Program-made: the position numbers and the translations under genes | The notes under the pieces: generated by a model | The model's database searches: none | What the model was told of the DNA's origin: nothing | What the model saw: the letters and a program-made list of their open reading frames with translations, nothing else | Assembly (NCBI GenBank): GCA_026018925.1 | Contig: JAKSZU010000210.1 | Span: 62,001-126,000 of the forward strand | Origin: Tupaia tana | Taxonomy: Eukaryota > Chordata > Mammalia > Scandentia > Tupaiidae | Reading direction: 5' to 3' | DNA: 64,000 nucleotides | Shown here: piece by piece, positions 23,020 through 34,800 of the stretch | How the letters are laid out: each line of letters starts with the position of its first letter | How positions within the stretch are numbered: position 1 is the stretch's first letter

Positions 23020-25839
23020 CAGTATCCATGTGGAATCTTCTCAGAGAATGGCTCAACTCTCCTGCCTGGGAGAAAGGAGCAGAAGGGCTTATTAACAAAA
23101 CAAAAGATGGAGGTGAGAGCCAGAGAGAAATTCTACCTTTAAAAAAAATCGTAAAAAGGAAAAATTACCAAAAAAAAATGAGGAGACAGGAGCAGAGAGA
23201 GACAGAGACCTCAGAGACACAGAGACAGGGATAGAAGGCCAGAGGGGCTCCCTACCACACTAGTTTTGCTTGCTAGAGGCTGAATTATGAGTAGAAATTC
23301 TTAATTTCGCGTGTGCCCTGAAATATCTAGTTCCCAGTATCCATGTGAAATCTTCTCAGAGAATGGCTCAATGCTCCTGCCTGGGAGAATGGAGCAGAAG
23401 GGCTTATTAACAAAACAAAAGATGGAGCTGAGTGCCAGAGAGAAATTCTACCTTTAAAAAAATCGTAAAAAGGAAAAATTACCAAAAAAATATGAGGAGA
23501 CAGGAGCAGAGAGAGACAGAGAACCCAGAGACACAGGAGACAGGGATAGAAGGCCAGAGGGGCTCCCTACCACACTAGCTTTGCCTGCTGGAGGCTGAAT
23601 TATGAGTAGAAAATCTTCATTTCGCCTGTGCCCTGAAATATCTAGTTCCCAGTATCCATGTGGAACCTTCTCAGACAATGGCTCAACTCTCCTGCCTGGG
23701 AGAAAGGAGCAGAAGGGCTTATTAACAAAACAAAAGATGGAGCTGAGAGCCAGAGAGAAATTCTACCTTTCAAAAAATCGTAAAAAGGAAAAATTACCAA
23801 AAAAATAAGGAGGAGACAGGAGCAGAGAGAGACAGAGACCTCAGAGACACAGAGACAGGGATAGAAGTCCAGAGGGGCTCCCTATCACACTAGCTTTGCT
23901 TGCTGGAGGCTGAATTTTGAGTAGAAAATCTTCATTTCGCCTGTGCCCTGAAATATCTAGTTCCCAGTATCCATGTGGAAACTTCTCAGAGAATGGCTCA
24001 ACTCTCCTTCCTGGGAGAAATGAGCAGAAGGGCTTATTAACAAAACAAAAGATGGAGCTGAGAGCCAGAGAGAAATTCTACCTTTAAAGAAATCGTAAAA
24101 AGGAAAAATTACCAAAAAAAATGAGGAGACAGGAGCAGGGAAGGGCAGTGACCTCAGAGACACAGAGACAGGGATAGAAGGCCAGAGGGGCTCCCTACCA
24201 CACTAGCTTTGCTTGCTGGAGGCTGAATTATGAGTAGAAAATCTTCATTTCGCCTGTGCCCTGAAATATCTAGTTCCCATTATCCATGTGGAATCTTCTC
24301 AGAGAATGGCTCAACTCTCCTGCCTGGGAGAAAGGAGCAGAAGGGCTTATTAACAAAACAAAAGATGGAGCTGAGAGCCAGAGAGAAATTCTATCTTTAA
24401 AAAAATCGTAAAAGGAAAAATTACCAAAAAATTGAGGAGACAGGAGCAGAGAGATACAGAGACCTCAGAGACACAGAGACAGGGATAGAAGGCCAGAGGG
24501 GCTCCCTACCACACTAGCTTTGCTTGCTGGACGCTGAATTATGAGTAGAAAATCTTCATTTCGCCTGTGCCCTGAAATATCTAGTTCCCAGTATCCATGT
24601 GGAATCTTCTCAGAGAATGGCTCAACGCTCCTGCCTGGGAGAAAGGAGCAGAAGGGCTTATTAACAAAACAAAAGATGGATCTGAGAGCCAGAGAGAAAT
24701 TCTACCTTTAAAAAATCGTAAAAAGGATAAATTACCAAAAAAAAAATGAGGAGACAGGAGCAGAGAGAGACAGAGACCTCAGAGACACAGAGACAGGGAT
24801 AGAAGGCCAGAGGGGCTCCCTCCCACACTAGCTTTGCTTGCTGGAGGCTGAATTATGAGTAGAAAATCTTCATTTCGCCTGTGCCCTGAAATATCTAGTT
24901 CCCAGTATCTATGAGGAAACTTCTCAGAGAATGGCTCAACTCTCCTGCCTGGGAGAAAGGAGCAGAAGGGCTTATTAACAAAACAAAAGATGGAGCTGAG
25001 AGCCAGAGAGAAATTCTACCTTTAAAAAAATCATAAAAAGGAAAATTACCAAAAAAATGAGGAGACAGGAGCAGAGAGAGACAGAGACCTCAGAGACACA
25101 GAGACAGGGATAGAAGGCCAGAGGGGCTCCCTACCACACTAGCTTTGCTTGCTGGAGGCTGAATTATGAGTAGAAAATCTTCATTTCGCCTGTGCCCTGA
25201 AATATCTAGTTCCCAGTGTCCATATGAAATCTTCTCAGAGAATGGCTCAACTCTCCTGCCTGGAGAAAGGAGCATAAGGGCTTATTAACAAAACAAAAGA
25301 TGGAGCTGAGAGCCAGAGAGAAATGCTACCTTTAAAATAATCGTAAAAATGGAAAACTACCAAAAAAAATGAGGAGACAGGAGCAGAGAGAGACAGAGAA
25401 CTCAGAGACACAGAGACAGGGATAGAAGGCCAGAGGGGCTCCCTACCACACTAGCTTTGCTTGCTGCAGGCTGAATTATGAGTAGAAACTCTTCATTTCG
25501 CCTGGGCCCTGAAATATCTAGTTCCCAGTATCCATGTGGAATCTTCACAGAGAATGGCTCAACTCTCCTGCCTGGGAGAATGGAGCAGAAGGGCTCATTA
25601 ACAAACCAAAAGATGGAGCTGAGTGCCAGAGAGAAATTGTACCTTTAAAAAAAATCGTAAAAAGGAAAAATTAACAAAAAAAATGAGGAGACAGGAGCAG
25701 AGAGAGACAGAGAACTCAGAGACAAAGAGACAGGGATAGAAGGCATGAGGGGCTCCCTACCACACTAGCTTTGCTTGCTAGAGGCTGAATTATGAGTAGA
25801 ACATCTTCATTTCGCCTGTGCCCTGAAATATCTAGTTCC
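23020..25839 (+). repeat. Sub-unit c of copy 1 (9 monomers, 2.82 kb)
   Basis: It starts like b (types 2, 3, T, the type-4 relative, a CATTATCC monomer) and then leaves the core family. The next monomers are x (TGGACGCTG at 24,529, with GGATCTGAG), y (CTCCCTCCCAC with CTATGAGG, 24,820-24,920), z (GTGTCCATATGAAATC with GAGCATAAG, 25,216-25,280) and type A (25,486). The y and A monomers also occur in the flanks at 1-760 and 48,700-49,400. A clustered change, GCAGGGAAGGGCAGTGACC, at 24,136 replaces the usual GCAGAGAGAGACAGAGACC and marks this sub-unit. Confidence 0.75.
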
Positions 25840-25840
25840 C
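25802..25840 (+). repeat. Copy 1/copy 2 junction: unequal-exchange interval
   Basis: The monomer here is a hybrid. Its left part (CTAGAGG, GAACATC) matches the monomer at the right edge of the core (49,032). Its right part (TTCCCAGTATCC ... GGAGGTGAGAG) matches the type-2 monomer at the left edge (14,222 onward). The two parents are identical over the 37 bases between C25,802 and C25,840, so the exchange lies there. A private C-to-A change just downstream (TCCTGACTGGG, about 25,884) is shared with the second junction and absent from both parents. Confidence 0.85.
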
Positions 25841-28800
25841 AGTATCCATGTGGAATCTTCTCAGAGAATGGCTCAACTCTCCTGACTGGGAGAAAGGAGC
25901 AGAAGGGCTTATTAACAAAACAAAAGATGGAGGTGAGAGCCAGAGAGAAATTCTACCTTTAAAAAAATCGTAAAAAGGAAAAATTACCAAAAAAAATGAG
26001 GAGACAGGAGCAGAGAGAGACAGAGGACCTCAGAGACACAAAGACAGGGATAGAAGGCCAGAGGGGCTCCCTACCACACTAGTTTTGCTTGCTAGAGGCT
26101 GAATTATGAGTAGAAATTCTTAATTTCGCGTGTGCCCTGAAATATCTAGTTCCCAGTATCCATGTGAAATCTTCTCAGAGAATGGCTCAATGCTCCTGCC
26201 TGGGAGAATGGAGCAGAAGGGCTTATTAACAAAACTAAAGATGGAGCTGAGTGCCAGAGAGAAATTCTACCTTTAAAAAAATCGTAAAAGGAAAAATTAC
26301 CAAAAAATATGAGGAGACAGGAGCAGAGAGACAGAGAACCCAGAGACACAGAGACAGGGATAGAAGGCCAGAGGGGCTCCCTACCACACTAGCTTTGCTT
26401 GCTGGAGGCTGAATTATGAGTAGAAAATCTTCATTTCGCCTGTGCCCTGAAATATCTAGTTCCCAGTATCCATGTGGAACCTTCTCAGACAATGGCTCAA
26501 CTCTCCTGCCTGGGAGAAAGGAGCAGAAGGGCTTATTAACAAAACAAAAGATGGAGCTGAGAGCCAGAGAGAAATTCTACCTTTCAAAAAATCGTAAAAA
26601 GGAAAAATTACCAAAAAAATAAGGAGGAGACAGGAGCAGAGAGAGACAGAGATCTCAGAGACACAGAGACAGGTATAGAAGGCCAGAGGGGCTCCCTACC
26701 ACACTAGCTTTGCTTGCTGGAGGCTGAATTTTGAGTAGAAAATCTTCATTTCGCCTGTGCCCTTAAATATCTAGTTCCCAGTATCCATGTGGAATCTTCT
26801 CAGAGAATGGCTCAACGCTCCTGCCTGTGAGAAATGAGCAGAAGGGCTTATTAACAAAACAAAAGATGAGCTGAGAGCCAGAGAGAAATTCTACATTTAA
26901 AGAAATCGTAAAAAGGAAAAATTACTAAAAAAAATGAGGGGACAGGAGCAGAGCGAGGCAGAGACCTCAGAGACACAGAGACAGGGATAGATGGCCAGAG
27001 GGGCTCCCTACCACACTAGCTTTGCTGGCTGGAGGCTGAATTATGAGTAGAAAATCTTCATTTCGCCTGTGCCCTGAAATATCTAGTTCCCATTATCCAT
27101 GTGGAATCTTCTCAGAGAATGGCTCAACTCTCTTGCCTGGGAGAAAGGAGCAGAAGGCTTATTAACAAAACAAAAGATGGAGCTGAGAGCCAGAGAGAAA
27201 TTCTACCTTTAAAAAAATCGTAAAAAGGAAAAAATTACCAAAAAATTGAGGAGACAGGAGCAGAGAGAGACAGAGACCTCAGAGACACAGAGACAGGGAT
27301 AGAAGGCCAGAGGGGCTCCCTACCACACTAGCTTTGCTTGCTGGAGGCTGAATTATGAGTAGAAAATCTTCATTTCGCCTGTGCCCTGAAATATCTAGTT
27401 CCCAGTATCCCTGTGGAACCTTCTCAGTGAATGGCTCAACTCTCTTGCCTGGGAGAAAGGAGCAGAAGGGCTTATTAACAAAACAGAAGATGGAGCAGAG
27501 GGCCAGAGAGAAATTCTACATTTAAAAAAATCGTAAAAAGGAAAAATTACCAAAAAAAATGAGGAGTCAGGAGCAGAGAGAGACAGAGAAATCAGAGACT
27601 CAGAGACAGTGATAGAAGGCCAGAGGGGCTCCCTACCACACTAGCTTTGCTTGCTGGAGCTGAATTATGAGTAGAAAATCTTCATTTCGCCTGTGCCCTG
27701 AAATATCTAGTTCCCAGTGTCCATATGGAATCTTCTCAGAGAATGGCTCAACTCTCCTGCCTGGGAGAAAGGAGCAGAAGGGCTTATTAACAAAACAAAA
27801 GATGGAGCTGAGAGCCAGAGAGAAATACTACCTTTAAAATAATCGTAAAAATGGAAAACTACCAAAAAAAAAATGAGGAGCCAGGAGCAGAGAGAGACAG
27901 AGACCTCAGAGACACAGAGACAGGGATAGAAGGCCAGAGGGGCTCACTACCACACTAGCTTTGCTTGCTGCAGGCTGAAATATGAGTAGAAAATCTTCAT
28001 TTCGCCTGTGCCCTGAAATATCTAGTTCCAGTATCCATGTGGAATCTTCACAGAGAATGGCTCAACTCTCCTGCCTGGGAGAATGGAGCAGAAGGGCTTA
28101 TTAACAAACCAAAAGATGGAGCTGAGAGCCAGAGAGAAATTGTACCTTTAAAAAAATCGTTAAAAGGAAAAATTAACAAAAAAATGAGGAGACAGGAGCA
28201 GAGAGAGACAGAGAACTCAGAGACACAGAGACAGGGATAGAAGGCCTGAGGGGCTCCCTACCACACTAGCTTTGCTGGCTAGAGGCTGAATTATGAGTAG
28301 AACATCTTCATTTCGCCTGTGCCCTGAAATATCTAGTTCCCATTATCCATGTGGAAACTTCTCAGAGAATGGCTCATCTCTCCTCCCTGGGAGAAAGGAG
28401 CAGAAGGGCTTATTAACAAAACAAAAGATGGAGCTGAGAGCCAGAGAGAAATTATACCTTTAAAAAAATCGTAAAAAGGAAAAAATTACCAAAAAAAATA
28501 AGGAGGAGACAGGAGCAGAGAGAGACAGAGACCTCAGAGACACAGAGACAGGGATAGAAGGCCAGAGGGGCTCCCTACCACACTAGCTTTGCTTGCTGGA
28601 GGCTGAATTTTGAGTAGAAAATCTTCATTTCGCCTGTGCCCTGAAATATCTAGTTCCCAGTATCCATGTGGAATCTTCTCAGAGAATGGCTCAACGCTCC
28701 TACCTGGGAGAAAGGAGCAGAAGAGCTTATTAACAAAACAAAAGATGGAGCTGAGAGCCAGAGAGAAATACTACCTTTAAAATAATCGTAAAAATGGAAA

Positions 28801-31800
28801 ACTACCAAAAAAAAATGAGGAGACAGGAGCAGAGAGAGACAGAGACCTCAGAGACACAGAGACAGGGATAGAAGGCCAGAGGGGCTCCCTACCACACTAG
28901 CTTTGCTTGCTGCAGGCTGAATTATGAGTAGAAAATCTTCATTTCGCCTGTGCCCTGAAATATCTAGTTCCCAGTATCCATGTGGAATCTTCTCAGAGAA
29001 TGGCTCAACTCTCCTGCCTGGGAGAAAGGAGCAGAAGGGCTTATTAACAAAACAAAAGATGGAGGTGAGAGCCAGAGAGAAATTCTACCTTTAAAAAAAT
29101 CGTAAAAAGGAAAAATTACCAAAAAAAAATGAGGAGACAGGAGCAGAGAGAGACAGAGACCTCAGAGACACAGAGACAGGGATAGAAGGCCAGAGGGGCT
29201 CCCTACCACACTAGTTTTGCTTGCTAGAGGCTGAATTATGAGTAGAAATTCTTAATTTCGCGTGTGCCCTGAAATATCTAGTTCCCAGTATCCATGTGAA
29301 ATCTTCTCAGAGAATGGCTCAATGCTCCTGCCTGGGAGAATGGAGCAGAAGGGCTTATTAACAAAACAAAAGATGGAGCTGAGTGCCAGAGAGAAATTCT
29401 ACCTTTAAAAAAATCGTAAAAAGGAAAAATTACCAAAAAAATATGGGGAGACAGGTGCAGAGAGAGACAGAGAACCCAGAGACACAGAGACAGGGATAGA
29501 AGGCCAGAGGGGCTCCCTACCACACTAGCTTTGCTTGCTGGAAGCTGAATTATGAGTAGAAAATCTTCATTTCGCCTGTGCCCTGAAATATCTAGTTCCC
29601 AGTATCCATGTGGAACCTTCTCAGACAATGGCTCAACTCTCCTGCCTGGGAGAAAGGAGCAGAAGGGCTTATTAACAAAACAAAAGATGGAGCTGAGAGC
29701 CAGAGAGAAATTCTACCTTTCAAAAAATCGTAAAAAGGAAAAATTACCAAAAAAATAAGGAGGAGACAGGAGCAGAGAGAGACAGAGACCTCAGAGACAC
29801 AGAGACAGGGATAGAAGTCCAGAGGGGCTCCCTATCACACTAGCTTTGCTTGCTGGAGGCTGAATTTTGAGTAGAAAATCTTCATTTCGCCTGTGCCCTG
29901 AAATATCTAGTTCCCAGTATCCATGTGGAAACTTCTCAGAGAATGGCTCAACTCTCCTTCCTGGGAGAAATGAGCAGAAGGGCTTATTAACAAAACAAAA
30001 GATGGAGCTGAGAGCCAGAGAGAAATTCTACCTTTAAAAAAACCGTAAAAAGGAAAAATTACCAAAAAAAATGAGGAGACAGGAGCAGAGAGAGACAGAG
30101 ACCTCAGAGACACAGAGACAGGGATAGAAGGCCAGAGGGGCTCCCTACCACACTAGCTTTGCTTGCTGGAGGCTGAATTATGAGTAGAAAATCTTCATTT
30201 CGCCTGTGCCCTGAAATATCTAGTTCCCATTATCCATGTGGAATCTTCTCAGAGAATGGCTCAACTCTCCTGCCTGGGAGAAAGGAGCAGAAGGGCTTAT
30301 TAACAAAACAAAAGATGGAGCTGAGAGCCAGAGAGAAATTCTACCTTAAAAAAATCGTAAAAAGGAAAAATTAAGAAAAAATTGAGGAGACAGGAGCAGA
30401 GAGAGACAGAGACCTCAGAGACACAGAGACAGGGATAGAAGGCCAGAGGGGCTCCCTACCACACTAGCTTTGCTTGCTGGAGGCTGAATTATGAGTAGAA
30501 AATCTTCATTTCGCCTGTGCCCTGAGATATCTAGTTCCCAGTGTCCATATGGAATCTTCTCAGAGAATGGCTCAACTCTCCTGCCTGGGAGAAAGGAGCA
30601 GAAGGGCTTAATAACAAAACAAAAGATGGAGCTGAGAGCCAGAGAGAAATACTACTTTTAAAATAATCGTAAAAATGGAAAACTACCAAAAATAATGAGG
30701 AGACAGGAGCAGAGAGAGACAGAGTACTCAGAGACACAGAGACAGGGATAGAAGGCCAGAGGGGCTCCCTACCACACTAGTTTTGCTTGCTAGAGGCTGA
30801 ATTATGAGTAGAAATTCTTCATTTCGCCTGTGCCCTGAAATATCTAGTTCCCAGTATCCATGTGAAATCTTCTCAGAGAATGGCTCAAAGCTCCTGCCTG
30901 GGAGAATGGAGCAGAAGTGCTTATTAACAAAACAAAAGATGGAGCTGAGAGCCAGAGAGAAATTCTACCTTTAAAAAAATCGTAAAAAGGAAAAATTACC
31001 AAAAAAAATAAGGAGGAGACAGGAGCAGAGAGAGACAGAGACCTCAGAGACACAGAGACAGGGATAGAAGGCCAGAGGGGCTCCCTACCACACTAGCTTT
31101 GCTTGCTGGAGGCTGAATTATGAGTAGAAAATCTTCATTTCGCCTGTGCCCTGAAATATCTAGTTCCCAGTATCCATGTGGAATTTTCTCAGAGAATGGC
31201 TCAACTCTCCTGCCTGGGAGAAAGGAGCAGAAGGGCTTATTAACAAAACAGATGATGGAGCAGAGGGCCAGAGAGAAATTCTACATTTAAAAAAATCGTA
31301 AAAAGGAAAAATTACCAAAAAAAATGAGGAGTCAGGAGCAGAGAGAGACAGAGACCTCAGAGACTCAGAGACAGTGATAGAAGGCCAGAGGGGCTCCCTA
31401 CCACACTAGCTTTGCTTGCTGGAGGCTGAATTATGAGTAGAGCAAATCTTCATTTCGCCTGTGCCCTGAAATATCTAGTTCCCAGTGTCCATATGGAATC
31501 TTCTCAGAGAATGGCTCAACTCTCCTGCCTGGGAGAAAGGAGCAGAAGGGCTTCTTAACAAAACAAAAGATGGAGCTGAGAGCCAGAGAGAAATACTACC
31601 TTTAAAATAATCGTAAAAATGGAAAACTACCAAAAAAAAAATGAGGAGACAGGAGCAGAGAGAGACAGAGACCTCAGAGACACAGAGACAGGGATAGAAG
31701 GCCAGAGGGGCTCCCTACCACACTAGCTTTGCTTGCTGCAGGCTGAATTATGAGTAGAAAATCTTCATTTCGCCTGTGCCCTGAAATATCTAGTTCCCAG

Positions 31801-34800
31801 TATCCATGTGGAACCTTCTCAGAGAATGGCTCAACTCTACTGCCTGGGAGAAAGGAGCAGAAGGGCTTATTAACAAAACAAAAGATGGAGGTGAGAGCCA
31901 GAGAGAAATTCTACCTTTAAAAAAATCGTAAAAAGGAAAAATTACCAAAAAAAAATGAGGAGACAGGAGCAGAGAGAGACAGAGACCTCAGAGACACAGA
32001 GACAGGGATAGAAGGCCAGAGGGGCTCCCTACCACACTAGTTTTGCTTGCTAGAGGCTGAATTATGAGTAGAAATTCTTAATTTCGCGTGTGCCCTGAAA
32101 TATCTAGTTCCCAGTATCCATGTGAAATCTTCTCAGAGAATGGCTCAATGCTCCTGCCTGGGAGAATGGAGCAGAAGGGCTTATTAACAAAACAAAAGAT
32201 GGAGCTGAGTGCCAGAGAGAAATTCTACCTTTAAAAAAATCGTAAAAAGGAAAAATTACCAAAAAAATATGAGGAGACAGGAGCAGAGAGAGACAGAGAA
32301 CCCAGAGACACAGAGACAGGGATAGAAGGCCAGAGGGGCTCCCTACCACACTAGCTTTGCCTGCTGGAGGCTGAATTATGAGTAGAAAATCTTCATTTCG
32401 CCTGTGCCCTGAAATATCTAGTTCCCAGTATCCATGTGGAACCTTCTCAGACAATGGCTCAACTCTCCTGCCTGGGAGAAAGGAGCAGAAGGGGCTTATT
32501 AACAAAACAAAAGATGGAGCTGAGAGCCAGAGAGAAATTCTACCTTTCAAAAAATCGTAAAAAGGAAAAATTACCAAAAAAATAAGGAGGAGACAGGAGC
32601 AGAGAGAGACAGAGACCTCAGAGACACAGAGACAGGGATAGAAGTCCAGAGGGGCTCCCTATCACACTAGCTTTGCTTGCTGGAGGCTGAATTTTGAGTA
32701 GAAAATCTTCATTTCGCCTGTGCCCTGAAATATCTAGTTCCCAGTATCCATGTGGAAACTTCTCAGAGAATGGCTCAACTCTCCTTCCTGGGAGAAATGA
32801 GCAGAAGGGCTTATTAACAAAACAAAAGATGGAGCTGAGAGCCAGAGAGAAATTCTACCTTTAAAAAAATCGTAAAAAGGAAAAATTACCAAAAAAAATG
32901 AGGAGACAGGAGCAGAGAGAGACAGGGGACCTCAGAGACACAGAGACAGGGATAGAAGGCCAGAGGGGCTCCCTACCACACTAGCTTTGCTTGCTGGAGG
33001 CTGAATTATGAGTAGAAAATCTTCATTTCGCCTGTGCCCTGAAATATCTAGTTCCCATTATCCATGTGGAATCTTCTCAGAGAATGGCTCAACTCTCCTG
33101 CCTGGGAGAAAGGAGCAGAAGGGCTTATTAACAAAACAAAAGATGGAGCTGAGAGCCAGAGAGAAATTCTACCTTTAAAAAAATCGTAAAAAGGAAAAAT
33201 TAAGAAAAAATTGAGGAGACAGGAGCAGAGAGAGACAGAGACCTCAGAGACACAGAGACAGGGATAGAAGGCCAGAGGGGCTCCCTACCACACTAGCTTT
33301 GCTTGCTGGAGGCTGAATTATGAGTAGAAAATCTTCATTTCGCCTGTGTCCTGAGATATCTGTTTCCCAGTGTCCATATGGAATCTTCTCAGAGAATGGC
33401 TCAACTCTCCTGCCTGGGAGAAAGGAGCAGAAGGGCTTAATAACAAAACAAAAGATGGAGCTGAGAGCCAGAGAGAAATACTACTTTTAAAATAATCGTA
33501 AAAATGGAAAACTACCAAAAATAATGAGGAGACAGGAGCAGAGAGAGACAGAGTACTCAGAGACACAGAGACAGGGATAGAAGGCCAGAGGGGCTCCCTA
33601 CCACACTAGTTTTGCTTGCTAGAGGCTGAATTATGAGTAGAAATTCTTCATTTCGCCTGTGCCCTGAAATATCTAGTTCCCAGTATCCATGTGAAATCTT
33701 CTCAGAGAATGGCTCAACGCTCCTGCCTGGGAGAATGGAGCAGAAGTGCTTATTAACAAAACAAAAGATGGAGCTGAGAGCCAGAGAGAAATTCTACCTT
33801 TAAAAAAATCGTAAAAAAGGAAAAATTACCAAAAAAAATAAGGAGGAGACAGGAGCAGAGAGAGACAGAGACCTCAGAGACACAGAGACAGGGATAGAAG
33901 GCCAGAGGGGCTCCCTACCACACTAGCTTTGCTTGCTGGAGGCTGAATTATGAGTAGAAAATCTTCATTTCGCCTGTGCCCTGAAATATCTAGTTCCCAG
34001 TATCCATGTGGAATTTTCTCAGAGAATGGCTCAACTCTCCTGCCTGGGAGAAAGGAGCAGAAGGGCTTATTAACAAAACAGATGATGGAGCAGAGGGCCA
34101 GAGAGAAATTCTACATTTAAAAAAATCGTAAAAAGGAAAAATTACCAAAAAAAATGAGGAGTCAGGAGCAGAGAGAGACAGAGACCTCAGAGACTCAGAG
34201 ACAGTGATAGAAGGCCAGAGGGGCTCCCTACCACACTAGCTTTGCTTGCTGGAGGCTGAATTATGAGTAGCAAATCTTCATTTCGCCTGTGCCCTGAAAT
34301 ATCTAGTTCCCAGTGTCCATATGGAATATTCTCAGAGAATGGCTCAACTCTCCTGCCTGGGAGAAAGGAGCAGAAGGGCTTCTTAACAAAACAAAAGATG
34401 GAGCTGAGAGCCAGAGAGAAATACTACCTTTAAAATAATCGTAAAAATGGAAAACTACCAAAAAAAAAAATGAGGAGACAGGAGCAGAGAGAGACAGAGA
34501 CCTCAGAGACACAGAGACAGGGATAGAAGGCCAGAGGGGCTCCCTACCACACTAGCTTTGCTTGCTGCAGGCTGAATTATGAGTAGAAAATCTTCATTTC
34601 GCCTGTGCCCTGAAATATCTAGTTCCCAGTATCCATGTGGAATCTTCTCAGAGAATGGCTCAACTCTCCTGCCTGGGAGAAAGGAGCAGAAGGGCTTATT
34701 AACAAAACAAAAGATGGAGGTGAGAGCCAGAGAGAAATTCTACCTTTAAAAAAATCGTAAAAAGGAAAAATTACCAAAAAAAAAATGAGGAGACAGGAGC

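Larger units (their letters stand above)
14222..25839 (+). repeat. Core HOR unit, copy 1 (37 monomers, 11.6 kb)
   Basis: The T monomer, marked by GGAACCTTCTCAGACAATGG, recurs at 14,802, 17,942, 20,772 and 23,602: spacings of 3,140, 2,830 and 2,830 bp, then 2,814 to the first T of copy 2. This 10-9-9-9 monomer rhythm repeats in copies 2 and 3. The start is taken as the right edge of a 37-bp ambiguity interval (14,184-14,222). Left of it this copy carries the un-recombined type-2 parent monomer (TGCAGGCTG, GAAAATC), unlike copies 2 and 3. Private one-base indels are frequent. Confidence 0.9.

Noticed and set aside
32104-32577. Longest ORF, 157 codons on the minus strand
   Set aside because: It spans two monomers only because of an extra G at 32,491-32,494. 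The equivalent regions of copies 1 and 3 give 116 codons, so it is a by-product of an indel that may be a sequencing error.
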